Below are positions 50,750 through 59,283 of a DNA stretch of 64,000 nucleotides, piece by piece. Position 1 is the first letter of the stretch, and each line of letters opens with the position of its first letter. Source of the DNA: Hydrogenophaga crocea (GTDB lineage Bacteria; Pseudomonadota; Gammaproteobacteria; Burkholderiales; Burkholderiaceae_C); contig NZ_CP049989.1 in assembly GCF_011388215.1 (NCBI RefSeq), forward strand, positions 868,001 to 932,000, read 5' to 3'. The notes under the pieces are model-generated. The model made no database searches. It had not been told where the DNA came from and worked only from the letters and a program-made list of their open reading frames with translations. Made by a program: the position numbers and the translations under genes.

Positions 50750-51910
50750 CTAAGCGGACCGATCGGTCGAGGGCGCCGAGAGAAAAGCGTCACGGCCCCG
50801 CACCAGGGCCGTGACGCGAAGGTCGTCGCCGATGGGCTGCAGCGCCTGCCATTGCAGGGCCACGCGCTGGTCCAGGCTGTGCAGCGGGCCGAAGGGCGCG
50901 ATGCCCGCGCCCTGGCCGAGCAGCGAGGGCGCGAGGTACACGAGCAGCTCGTCGACCTGGCCTTCGCGCAGCAACGAGGCATTGAGCTTGGCGCCCGCTT
51001 CCACGTGCACTTCGTTGACCTCGCGGCGCGCGAGGTCGGCGAACACGGCGGCCAGATCGACCTTGCCGCCGGCGCCGGCGAGCGCCGTGGTCTGTGCGCC
51101 CCGGGCCTGCAGGGCGGCCACGCGCTCGGGCGCCGCGCCCGCGTGGTAGAGCCAGACGGCACGCCGGCCCGGCTCGGCCGGTGGCTCGAACAACCGGGCC
51201 TCGGTGGGCGTGTCGAGCCGGCTGTCGATCACCACCAGGTGCGGCTGGCGCACCAAGCCGGGCACACGCGCATCGAGCCGCGGATTGTCTTCGAGCACCG
51301 TGCCCGCGCCCGTGAGCACGGCGCAGGCGCGCGCGCGCCAGTGGTGGCCGTCGTGGCGCGCGGCTTCGCCCGTGATCCACTGGCTCTGGCCATCGGGCAG
51401 GGCGGTGATGCCGTCGAGCGAGGCGGCGATCTTCAGGCGCACCCAGGGGCGCTGGCGCAGCATGCGGCTGAAGAAGCCGATGTTGAGGCGGCGCGAGCCC
51501 AGGCTCAGCGGGTGCCCGGGCGGCAGCAGGTCCACCTGCACGCCCGCTTCGCGCAGGCGGCGCAGGCCATTGCCGGCAACCTGGGGATTGGGGTCGGTGG
51601 TGGCGACCACCACGCGCGCCACGCCCGCGGCCACGAGCGCGTCGCAGCAGGGCGGTGTGCGGCCGTGGTGCGAACAGGGTTCGAGCGTGACGAACGCGGT
51701 GCTCCCGCGCAGGTCGTGGCCGTTGTCGCGCGCCTGGCGCAAGGCCATCACCTCGGCATGGGCCTCACCCGCGCGCTGGGTGTGGCCTTCGCCGATCACC
51801 GTGCCGTCGGCGCGCGCCAGCACGCAGCCCACGCGGGGGTTGGGGTTGCTCAGGGCGAGCGCGCCGTGTGCCAGGTCGAGGGCGCGCTGCAGCAGGGCCT
51901 CGTCGTTCAT
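50750..51910 (-). CDS. ribD: Bifunctional deaminase/reductase RibD
   Basis: A 386-residue bifunctional enzyme for steps two and three of riboflavin synthesis. The N-terminal deaminase has the zinc site HAEVMAL and PCSHHGRTPPCC, and the C-terminal reductase begins near residue 150 (RLKIAASLDGITAL region). It lies 10 bases after nrdR. The rest of the rib genes lie 7 kb further on, beyond the pilin cluster. Confidence 0.96.
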   Translation of the reverse strand: MNDEALLQRALDLAHGALALSNPNPRVGCVLARADGTVIGEGHTQRAGEAHAEVMALRQARDNGHDLRGSTAFVTLEPCSHHGRTPPCCDALVAAGVARVVVATTDPNPQVAGNGLRRLREAGVQVDLLPPGHPLSLGSRRLNIGFFSRMLRQRPWVRLKIAASLDGITALPDGQSQWITGEAARHDGHHWRARACAVLTGAGTVLEDNPRLDARVPGLVRQPHLVVIDSRLDTPTEARLFEPPAEPGRRAVWLYHAGAAPERVAALQARGAQTTALAGAGGKVDLAAVFADLARREVNEVHVEAGAKLNASLLREGQVDELLVYLAPSLLGQGAGIAPFGPLHSLDQRVALQWQALQPIGDDLRVTALVRGRDAFLSAPSTDRSA

Positions 51911-51919
51911 GGCCCGCGT

Positions 51920-52369
51920 TCAGCGCTTGACTTCATCGACCAGCGCGCGGAACTCGTCGATGTCTTCGAAGCTGCGGTAGACGCTCGCAAAGCGCACATA
52001 GGCCACCTTGTCGAGCTTCTTGAGTTCGCGCATCACCATCTCGCCGATGCGGTTGGCCGGCACCTCGCGCGCGCCCAGGTTGAGCAGCTTTTCTTCGATG
52101 CGTTCAATGGCCGCATCGACCTGCTCGGTGCTCACCGGGCGCTTGCGCAGCGCCAGCGCGAACGAGGCGCGCAGCTTGCCCGGCACGTAGTCGACGCGGC
52201 GGCCGTCCTTCTTCACCACCGCCGGGAAGCTGACCTCGGGCCGTTCGTAGGTGGTGAAGCGCTTGTCGCAGTGCCCGCAACGGCGGCGGCGGCGGATGAA
52301 ATCCGCCTCTTCGGACACGCGGGTCTCGACGACCTGCGTCTCGAGGTGGCCGCAGAAGGGGCACTTCAT
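51920..52369 (-). CDS. nrdR: Transcriptional regulator NrdR
   Basis: A 149-residue protein with an N-terminal zinc ribbon (CPFC at 3-6 and CGHC near 31-34) and an ATP-cone domain. It represses ribonucleotide reductase genes in response to dATP/ATP. It is 6 bases downstream of glyA, the common glyA-nrdR-ribD order. Confidence 0.97.
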   Translation of the reverse strand: MKCPFCGHLETQVVETRVSEEADFIRRRRRCGHCDKRFTTYERPEVSFPAVVKKDGRRVDYVPGKLRASFALALRKRPVSTEQVDAAIERIEEKLLNLGAREVPANRIGEMVMRELKKLDKVAYVRFASVYRSFEDIDEFRALVDEVKR

Positions 52370-52375
52370 CGAGGG

Positions 52376-53620
52376 TCAGCGGTAGACCGGGAAGCGCGCG
52401 GTCAGCGCGTTGACCTTGGCGCGCACGGCCTCGATGTTGGCCGGATCGCGCGGGTTGTCGAGCACGTCGGCCACGAGGTTGGCGGTCAGGCGGGCCTCTT
52501 CGTCCTTGAAGCCGCGCGTGGTCATGGCCGGCGTGCCGATGCGCACGCCGCTCGTGACCATGGGCTTCTCGGGGTCGTTGGGGATCGCGTTCTTGTTGAT
52601 GGTCATGTGGGCCTGGCCCAGCACGGCCTCGGCCTCTTTGCCGGTGATGCCCTTGGCGCGCAGGTCGACCAGCATCACGTGGCTCTCGGTGCGGCCGCTC
52701 ACGATGCGCAGGCCGCGCTGCGTGAGCGTCTCGGCCACGATCTGCGCGTTCCTGACCACCTGCTGCTGGTAGGCCTTGAACTCGGGCGCGAGCGCTTCCT
52801 TGAAGGCCACGGCCTTGGCGGCGATCACATGCATGAGCGGGCCGCCCTGCAGGCCCGGGAAGATGGCGCTGTTGATGGCCTTCTCGTGCTCGGCCTTCAT
52901 CAGGATGATGCCGCCGCGCGGGCCGCGCAGGCTCTTGTGGGTGGTGGAGGTCACCACGTCGGCGTGCGGCACGGGGTTGGGGTACACGCCGGCGGCGATC
53001 AGGCCGGCGTAGTGCGCCATGTCGACCATGAAGATCGCGCCCACGTCCTTGGCGACCTTGGCGAAACGCGCGAAGTCGATGCGCAGGCTGTAGGCCGAGG
53101 CGCCGGCCACGATGAGCTTGGGCTTGGCCTCGTGGGCCTTGCGCTCCATGGCGTCGTAGTCGATCTCTTCCTTGTCGTTGAGGCCGTAGGACACCACGTT
53201 GAACCACTTGCCCGACATGTTCAGCGGCATGCCGTGCGTGAGGTGGCCGCCTTCGGCCAGGCTCATGCCCATGATGGTGTCGCCGGGCTTGAGGAAGGCC
53301 AGGAACACGGCCTCGTTGGCGGACGCGCCGCAGTGGGCCTGCACGTTGGCGGCGTCGGCGCCGAAGAGCTGCTTCACGCGGTCGATCGCGAGCTGCTCGG
53401 CCACGTCCACGTGTTCACAACCGCCGTAGTAGCGCTTGCCCGGGTAGCCTTCGGCGTACTTGTTGGTGAGCTGGGTGCCCTGCGCGGCCATGACGGCCGG
53501 GCTCGCGTAGTTCTCGCTCGCGATGAGCTCGATGTGGTGTTCCTGGCGCGCGTTTTCGGCCTGGATGGCGGCAAACAGCTCGGGGTCGGTCTGTTCGATG
53601 AGGATGCGGCGGTCGTACAT
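52376..53620 (-). CDS. glyA: Serine hydroxymethyltransferase
   Basis: A 414-residue PLP enzyme that interconverts serine and glycine with tetrahydrofolate. The PLP lysine is Lys229 in [14 protein letters not shown], and the N-terminal ASENYAS motif is present. An AGGA ribosome binding site lies 6 bases before the ATG. The long upstream leader contains a ZTP-type riboswitch, matching a one-carbon gene. Confidence 0.98.
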   Translation of the reverse strand: MYDRRILIEQTDPELFAAIQAENARQEHHIELIASENYASPAVMAAQGTQLTNKYAEGYPGKRYYGGCEHVDVAEQLAIDRVKQLFGADAANVQAHCGASANEAVFLAFLKPGDTIMGMSLAEGGHLTHGMPLNMSGKWFNVVSYGLNDKEEIDYDAMERKAHEAKPKLIVAGASAYSLRIDFARFAKVAKDVGAIFMVDMAHYAGLIAAGVYPNPVPHADVVTSTTHKSLRGPRGGIILMKAEHEKAINSAIFPGLQGGPLMHVIAAKAVAFKEALAPEFKAYQQQVVRNAQIVAETLTQRGLRIVSGRTESHVMLVDLRAKGITGKEAEAVLGQAHMTINKNAIPNDPEKPMVTSGVRIGTPAMTTRGFKDEEARLTANLVADVLDNPRDPANIEAVRAKVNALTARFPVYR

Positions 53621-53649
53621 GGCAGTCCTGTGAGAGTGGAACCTTGCGC

Positions 53650-53815
53650 GGTGACAAGGGCTGCCCAGGCGAACGGCGGAACGCCCGGCCTTGCGGCGCG
53701 GGCAGCACGCTTCCCAGTGGTTGTCCCGGAGAGGGTGGCCGTTGGCCGTTCCGGGGGTCCACGTCAGCCGCCGACCCGCTCGCGCGGGTGGTGGCCTATC
53801 GCCAGTCGCGTACCG
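53650..53815 (-). ncRNA. ZTP (pfl) riboswitch upstream of glyA
   Basis: Reading the minus strand, GCGACTGGCG (about 53809-53800) opens the aptamer, ACCACTGGGAAGCG lies in the middle, and CCGTTCGCCTGGGCAGC (about 53677-53661) closes it. These are the conserved blocks of the pfl/ZTP family, which senses the purine intermediate ZMP/ZTP as a sign of low 10-formyl-THF. A GCGA-capped hairpin occupies 53774-53789. No T-run follows, so control is probably at translation. Identification is from motif memory. Confidence 0.75.
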
Positions 53816-53821
53816 GCGCGT

Positions 53822-53827
53822 AGTTTA
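53822..53827 (-). promoter_or_regulatory. Possible -10 element of the glyA promoter
   Basis: TAAACT on the minus strand sits about 7 bases before the expected start of the ZTP aptamer transcript. No good -35 hexamer is visible, so this is placed mainly by the aptamer. Confidence 0.4.
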
Positions 53828-53854
53828 GCCGAGCACCGATGCCCACCAGGGGCA

Positions 53855-54718
53855 TCAGGACGGCAGGGCCGTGTGCGGCGCAGGGCGCACCTCGGCCTCG
53901 ACCTCGACCGACGGGGCCGGGGCGTTGACGGGAATGGCGCGCGCCGGCGGCACGTAGCGCTGCACGGGCTTGCCCATGGCCACGCTCTTGATGCGCAGGT
54001 GCTCGGCCATCACGCGGTCGATGTACCAGCCGCCGTCGCTGCTGACCGCGCCCACGTAGAGGCGCAGACCGCCTTCCACCGAGCCGGCGCGCTTGACGGC
54101 GTCTTCGAGCACCTTGGCGCCCACGCGCAGGTTGGACAGCGGGTCGAAGGCCGCGAGCTCGCCGCCGAAGTCTTCGTATTTGTCGGTGTGCACCCGCGTG
54201 AGCACCTGCATCAGGCCCTGTGCGCCCACGGGGCTCTGCGCGAAGGGATTGAAGCGCGACTCGATGGCCATCACGGCCAGCAGCAGCGTCGGGTCGATGC
54301 GCGCGCGCTCGCCGATGTTGTAGGCCTCGGTCACGAGCGCCGCGAGTGGCTCGGGAGCCACGCGGTACTTGCGGCTGAGCCACTGGGTCACCTTGGCCTG
54401 CTGCTCGGTCAGGTCGCGCAGGCTGGTGGCGGTGACGCGTTCGATCGCGGTCGGTTCGACCTCGACGTCGCGCTCGACCACCTGCTGCGCCTCCTGGCGC
54501 TGCAGCAGCCAGCTCAGCAGCCGCTCCTCGGCGCTGGCGCGCAGGTCGGCGCGCATGCCGAACACGAGCAGCGTGACCGCGGCGACCGTGCCGAGCAGGG
54601 CCAGGCCGTTCTGGGTGGTGTGCAGGAAACCCTGGTACACGTCGGACGCGGCGTGTTTCAGGGACGTTGCCAGGGCACTGGGCGTGCTCTTCTGCGGCGT
54701 CTGCGAGTTGGTCCTCAT
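53855..54718 (-). CDS. Lytic transglycosylase, SLT family, membrane-anchored
   Basis: A 287-residue protein with one membrane helix (about residues 38-55) and a C-terminal SLT domain in which the catalytic Glu153 is in AIESRFNPFA followed by GAQGLMQVL. It should cleave peptidoglycan in the periplasm. The ATG at 54718 follows GGAGCG and is preferred over an ATG 84 bases upstream. A well-formed promoter lies 140 bases upstream. It diverges from the DUF748 leader. Confidence 0.88.
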   Translation of the reverse strand: MRTNSQTPQKSTPSALATSLKHAASDVYQGFLHTTQNGLALLGTVAAVTLLVFGMRADLRASAEERLLSWLLQRQEAQQVVERDVEVEPTAIERVTATSLRDLTEQQAKVTQWLSRKYRVAPEPLAALVTEAYNIGERARIDPTLLLAVMAIESRFNPFAQSPVGAQGLMQVLTRVHTDKYEDFGGELAAFDPLSNLRVGAKVLEDAVKRAGSVEGGLRLYVGAVSSDGGWYIDRVMAEHLRIKSVAMGKPVQRYVPPARAIPVNAPAPSVEVEAEVRPAPHTALPS

Positions 54719-54866
54719 GGATCGCTCCTTGCTGGTCGGGCAGCGGCGCACAGGCACCGCCGACCGGTCGTTGGGGTCGCCATCGAACGCTTCATGGGGC
54801 AAAGCGTCGAGTTAGCCCTTGCGGGCAGCGTTGGGGGTTTACCCTCGCGTGGGCAAAAGTCGGCGG

Positions 54867-54895
54867 ATGGTAGGGAGGGGTTAATAACAAGTCAA
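54867..54895 (-). promoter_or_regulatory. Sigma-70 type promoter of the transglycosylase gene
   Basis: On the minus strand TTGACT (54895-54890) and TACCAT (54872-54867) are separated by exactly 17 bases. Transcription would start near 54860 and give a leader of about 140 bases, which shows no recognisable structure. The spacer is AT-rich. Confidence 0.6.
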
Positions 54896-55130
54896 TGTTT
54901 TGAACCTCGATCAAAAGAACAATTTGTCATTTGCGATTGCCGGCCTGCGTGCGTTTCGTCATCTTTCCGCTCGCGGGCCCAATGGCGACGCGGGCTTGCG
55001 CCACATGACGCCGTGATGACCGCTTGTCGGTTTGTGCCTGCCTTTCGGTTCGCGAAACGCGCATCCACCGCAACAAAATGGGCGAAACCGGCGCGATTGA
55101 AAAGTTCCATGACGGATCGACGATCGTGGC

Positions 55131-55159
55131 TTGAACCGCGGCCCGGGCCGGCGTAGTCT
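55131..55159 (+). promoter_or_regulatory. Sigma-70 type promoter of the structured DUF748 leader
   Basis: TTGAAC (55131-55136) and TAGTCT (55154-55159) are separated by exactly 17 bases, placing the start near 55166. A structured leader and terminator follow. The stretch 54896-55130 before it shows no gene or structure I can support. Confidence 0.65.
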
Positions 55160-55162
55160 TCG

Positions 55163-55340
55163 CCTGCCGGGCTTGAAGTCCGGCATCTGCCGACAGCGCG
55201 GCGAACCGCAAGTCGGCCCCCATCGGGAGCAATCTCTTGCTTCCAGGCTGGCGGGACCCATACCCTCCCACCGCCAAAACCGACGGCAAGTGCCTTGTTG
55301 CCCGCCGTCTGCCCCGGCAGGTGCCCCCTGCCGGGGTTTC
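55163..55340 (+). ncRNA. Candidate novel structured RNA: riboswitch or attenuator in the DUF748 leader
   Basis: The sequence folds into successive hairpins: 55166-55184; 55189-55217, with an inner GCGG-CGAA-CCGC stem; 55225-55244; 55249-55276; and 55282-55309. They are followed by an intrinsic terminator at 55312-55336. CCTGCCGGG at 55163-55171 repeats the terminator's 3' arm and can instead pair with its 5' arm (55313-55321), closing the whole element. Two exclusive states, terminator or closed P1, result. It resembles no family I can recall. All pairings are read by eye. Confidence 0.55.
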
Positions 55341-55342
55341 TG
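55312..55342 (+). terminator. Intrinsic terminator in the DUF748 leader
   Basis: CCCCGGCAGG pairs with CCTGCCGGGG (10 bases, 5-base loop), followed by TTTCTGTTT. It lies 50 bases before the DUF748 start codon and in the same direction, so it must be read through or regulated for the gene to be expressed. Confidence 0.75.
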
Positions 55343-55393
55343 TTTCTGGGGCCGTCATGCCGGGCGGCGACGGCTTGCGCGACACTGCGCGCC

Positions 55394-58300
55394 ATGGCCG
55401 CCGACCTGTCCTTGAATCCCGCTTCCGGTTCTGCCGCCCGCCGTTGGGCCCGCCGCCTGGCCTGGGCGCTTGCCTCGCTGCTGTTGTTGTGGGGGCTGCT
55501 CTGGCTGGCGTTGCCGCCGCTGTTGAAGTGGCAGATCGAGAAGCAGGGCAGTGCGCTGTTGGGGCGCACGCTCACGCTCGAGCGGGTCGACCTGCGGCCC
55601 TGGTCGCTGAGCCTGGCGCTCGAGGGCTTGCGGGTGGCGCGCGCCGCGGGCGATCCGGCCGATGTGGGCCCGCAGTTCGAGTTCAAGCGCCTGTTCGTCG
55701 ATCTGGAGCTGCAGTCGCTGCTGCGCCTCGCGCCGGTGGTGGATGCACTGCGGCTCGAAGCGCCCCGCCTGCACCTGCGGCACCTGGGCGAGGGGCGGCT
55801 CGATGTGGACGACGTGATTCAGCGCCTGCGCGGGCCCGAGCGGCCCGGCGACGCCCAGCCCGAGCCCCTGCCGCGCTTCGCGGTGTTCAACATCGAGCTG
55901 GTCGATGGCGCGCTCGACTGGGTCGACACCCCGGTCGGCGTGACCCACCAGCTCGAAGGCCTGCACCTCGCGGTGCCGTTCCTGAGCAACCTCGGCTCGC
56001 GCCGCAACGTGGTGACCGAGCCGCGGCTGGCCTTCACGCTCAACGGCAGCGCCTTCGACAGCCGCGCCAGCACCACGCCCTTCGCCGACGACCACCGCAC
56101 GCGCGTGCGGCTGCAGGTGCCCGGGCTCGACGTGCGGCCTTACCTGGCTTACTGGCCGCGCTCGCTGCCGGTGCAACCCACCGCCGCGCGGCTGAGCCTG
56201 GACCTCACCCTGGACTTCGAGGCGCACGCCGAGCCAAGCCTGGTGCTCGCCGGGCAGATCGGCCTGTCGGACGTGCGCTGGGCCGAGGCCGGCCAGCCCG
56301 TGCTGGGCTGGCAGCGGCTCGACCTGGACCTGCGCCGCGCCGAGCCGCTGCGCCAACGCGTGGAGATCGCCCGCATCGCCTGGCAGGGGCCCTCGCTCGA
56401 CGTGTCGCGCGATGCGCAGGGGCGCATCAACCTGCTGCGCCTGGCCGAGGCCGGTCAGCGCGGGGCGCCGCGGCCGGCCGCGGCGCCGGCGTCCGGCGCG
56501 CCCGCCGGCGCCCGGCCGGCCTGGCAGGTGGTGGTCGACGCGTTCAGCGTCGATGGCGCAACCGTGCGCTGGCGCGACGCGGCCGTGAAGCCCGCGGCCG
56601 ACCTGGCGCTGACCGATCTGCGCCTGAAGGCCACGGGCCTGGCCTGGCCGGTGCAGCAGGCGGCCCCCGTCGAACTGCACGCCCGGCTCGGCGACACCCC
56701 GCTGAGCCTGCGCGGCAGCGCCACCGACCGCGCGGCCCAGGCCCGCCTGACGTTGGGCGAGCTGCCCCTGTCGGTGGCCAGCCCCTACCTCGTGCAGCAG
56801 CTGGTGCCCGCGCTCGACGGCCGCCTGCAGGGCGAGTTCGCGCTCGATTGGCGGGCGGCGTCCGGCGCCGACGCGGGTGCCCTGCGGCTCGACGCCACGC
56901 GCCTGCAACTGGCCGACCTGCGCCTGGGCCCGGCGCGCGCGCCGCTCGCGCGCCTGCAGGGCCTCACGGTTGCGGGCGCACAGGTCGACCTGCTTGCACG
57001 GCGCGCCGAGGTGGCGCAGATCGCCGTTCAGGCGCCCGATCTCGACGTGCTGCGCCGCGCCGATGGCCGCTGGATGGCCCAGGACTGGCTGCGCGGCGAT
57101 GCCGCCACGCCCGACGCCCGTTCGGCCGCTGCCGCCCGGCCCGCTGCCCCCGCGGCGCCCGCGCCCGACCCCTGGCGCGTGCTGCTCAAGGAGGTCCAGC
57201 TGCAGGACGGCCGCCTGCGCTTCAGCGATCAGAGCACGCCGCGGCCGGTGGCGCTCGCGGTGCAGGCCCTGTCGCTGCGCCTGCAGAACCTTGAGCCCAT
57301 GGCCGTGCGCGCGCCGCCGGCGCCGATCAGCCTGCGGCTGCAGCTCGATCGCGGCGACCGCGGCCGCCGCGCCGCCGAGGGCGGGCGCATTGCCTTCGAC
57401 GGCCAGTTGCAACTGCCAGGCCAGGGCGTGGGCGCGGGCGCGCGGGGCCGCGCGCAGATGGAGCGGCTGCCGCTGCACGCCTTCATGCCCTACCTGGCCG
57501 ACCGCGTGAACTTCGAGCTGCTGCGCGCCGACGCCAGCCTGCGCGGTGACGTGGCCGTGGGCCTGGCGGAGGCGGGCACCACGGTCGAGCTCGCGGTGGA
57601 GGCCGCGCTCGAAGACCTGCGCGCCCAATCGCTGAACCCCAACGAAGAATTGCTTGCCTGGAAGAGTCTGCAGGTGCGCGGCCTGCGCGTGCGCAGCGCG
57701 CCCGGCCAGGCCGCCTCGGTGCAGGTCGCCGAAACGGTGCTCAGCGACTACTTCGCGCGCGTGCTGATCGACGAGCAGGGGCGCATCAACCTGCAAGGCC
57801 TGCTCAAGCCCCCGCCCGAGGCGCCATCGGCCGCCACGCCTCCGGCCGCCGCACCGGCGGCCCCTGCAACGGCTGCCCCTGCGACCGCGACCGCACCCTC
57901 GGGCCCCACGCCCGACATCCGCGTCGGCCCGATCAGCCTGGTCAATGGCCGCGTGCGCTTCTCCGACCGCTTCGTGCGGCCCAACTACACCGCCAACCTG
58001 AGCGAGGTGACCGGCTCCCTGAGCGCCTTCAGCAACCGCCCGCCCGCGCCCGGCCAGCCGTTGGCGCTGGCCGAGCTGTCGCTCAAGGGCCGCGCCGAGG
58101 GCACGGCCACGCTGGACGTGAGCGGCCAGATCAACCCGCTGGCCCAACCGCTCGCCATGGACGTGCGCGGCCTGGTGCGCGACCTCGAGCTCTCGCCGCT
58201 GTCGCCCTACAGCGCCAAGTACGCCGGCTACGGCATCGAGCGCGGCAAGCTGAGCATGGACGTGCGCTACCGCATCCAGCCCGACGGCCAGCTCGATGCC

Positions 58301-59146
58301 AGCAACCAGATCGTGCTCAACCAATTGAGCTTCGGCGAACGCGATCCCAACAGCAGCGCCAATCTGCCGGTCAAGCTCGCGGTGGCCCTGCTGGCCGACC
58401 GCGACGGCGTGATCGACATCAACCTGCCCATCAGCGGCTCGCTCAACGACCCGCAGTTCCGCCTCGGGCCGGTCATCGTGCGCGTGATCGTGAACCTGAT
58501 CGGCAAGGCCATCACGGCGCCGTTCTCGCTCATCGCCAACGCCTTCGCCGGCGGCGGTGCCGACGCCAGCCAGATCGACTTCGAGCCCGGCCGCGCCACG
58601 CTCGACGACAACGACCGGCGACAGCTCGAGGCCGTGGCCCGGGCCCTGCAGAACCGGCCCGCGCTGCGCCTGACCATCCACGGCCATGCCGAGCTGGCGT
58701 CCGAACGCGAGGGCTGGCAGCGCGCGCGCCTGGACAGTCTGCTGCGCGCCGAGAAGCGGCGTCGCCTGGCGCGCGCCGGCGCCGAGGTGCCGGCGGAGCC
58801 CGAGATCGTCGCGGCCGAGCGCGACGAGCTGCTGCGCGAGGTCTACCGCCGCGCCGACATCCCCAAGCCACGCAACGCCATCGGCCTGGCCAAGGACATC
58901 CCGCCCGCGGAAATGGCCGCGCTGCTCGCCGCCTCGCAGGTGCCCGGCGACGACGCCATGCGCGATCTCGCGGTGGCGCGCGCGGTGGCGGTGAAGGACT
59001 TCCTGCTCGGCCTGAAGCTGGGCGAAGACCGCGTGTTCCTGGGCGCGCCGCGCCTGGGCCCGGTCAAGGCCTCGGAGGCCACGGAAACCACCACGCGCCC
59101 CCAGCTGCCCTCGGCGCGCGCCGAGCTGCAGCTCGCGCCGCGCTGA
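55394..59146 (+). CDS. DUF748 family AsmA-like envelope protein
   Basis: A 1250-residue protein with an N-terminal membrane helix (about residues 22-45) and long DUF748 regions of AsmA/TamB-like beta repeats with alanine/proline linkers. These proteins span the periplasm and are thought to help lipid transport or envelope assembly. The C-terminus (about 1050-1130) has an OmpA-like block (FEPGRATLDDNDRRQLE) followed by a basic helical segment. The ATG at 55394 is preferred because upstream codons lie in the structured leader. Expression is probably attenuated by the upstream terminator. Confidence 0.87.
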   Translation: MAADLSLNPASGSAARRWARRLAWALASLLLLWGLLWLALPPLLKWQIEKQGSALLGRTLTLERVDLRPWSLSLALEGLRVARAAGDPADVGPQFEFKRLFVDLELQSLLRLAPVVDALRLEAPRLHLRHLGEGRLDVDDVIQRLRGPERPGDAQPEPLPRFAVFNIELVDGALDWVDTPVGVTHQLEGLHLAVPFLSNLGSRRNVVTEPRLAFTLNGSAFDSRASTTPFADDHRTRVRLQVPGLDVRPYLAYWPRSLPVQPTAARLSLDLTLDFEAHAEPSLVLAGQIGLSDVRWAEAGQPVLGWQRLDLDLRRAEPLRQRVEIARIAWQGPSLDVSRDAQGRINLLRLAEAGQRGAPRPAAAPASGAPAGARPAWQVVVDAFSVDGATVRWRDAAVKPAADLALTDLRLKATGLAWPVQQAAPVELHARLGDTPLSLRGSATDRAAQARLTLGELPLSVASPYLVQQLVPALDGRLQGEFALDWRAASGADAGALRLDATRLQLADLRLGPARAPLARLQGLTVAGAQVDLLARRAEVAQIAVQAPDLDVLRRADGRWMAQDWLRGDAATPDARSAAAARPAAPAAPAPDPWRVLLKEVQLQDGRLRFSDQSTPRPVALAVQALSLRLQNLEPMAVRAPPAPISLRLQLDRGDRGRRAAEGGRIAFDGQLQLPGQGVGAGARGRAQMERLPLHAFMPYLADRVNFELLRADASLRGDVAVGLAEAGTTVELAVEAALEDLRAQSLNPNEELLAWKSLQVRGLRVRSAPGQAASVQVAETVLSDYFARVLIDEQGRINLQGLLKPPPEAPSAATPPAAAPAAPATAAPATATAPSGPTPDIRVGPISLVNGRVRFSDRFVRPNYTANLSEVTGSLSAFSNRPPAPGQPLALAELSLKGRAEGTATLDVSGQINPLAQPLAMDVRGLVRDLELSPLSPYSAKYAGYGIERGKLSMDVRYRIQPDGQLDASNQIVLNQLSFGERDPNSSANLPVKLAVALLADRDGVIDINLPISGSLNDPQFRLGPVIVRVIVNLIGKAITAPFSLIANAFAGGGADASQIDFEPGRATLDDNDRRQLEAVARALQNRPALRLTIHGHAELASEREGWQRARLDSLLRAEKRRRLARAGAEVPAEPEIVAAERDELLREVYRRADIPKPRNAIGLAKDIPPAEMAALLAASQVPGDDAMRDLAVARAVAVKDFLLGLKLGEDRVFLGAPRLGPVKASEATETTTRPQLPSARAELQLAPR

Positions 59147-59283
59147 TCGCTGCACCGGGCGCCGCACCAGGCGACGCGATCCCCGCCTTCACGCCGCCGC
59201 ACCGCTGCGGCGACAATACGCGTTTTCCCGCGCGCGGCCCCGTCCGCGCGCCCCGGTCGCCCCGACCGCCTCTGCCCCTCCAC

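Noticed and set aside
55163..55340. 6S RNA, cobalamin, FMN or TPP riboswitch as an explanation of the DUF748 leader
   Set aside because: Length would suit 6S RNA, but there is no long central-bubble hairpin, and the conserved blocks of the other families as I recall them are missing.
54892..55686. A 264-codon minus-strand frame covering the DUF748 leader
   Set aside because: It runs through the structured leader and into the DUF748 gene, has Arg/Ser/Pro-rich composition without motifs, and has no good ribosome binding site.
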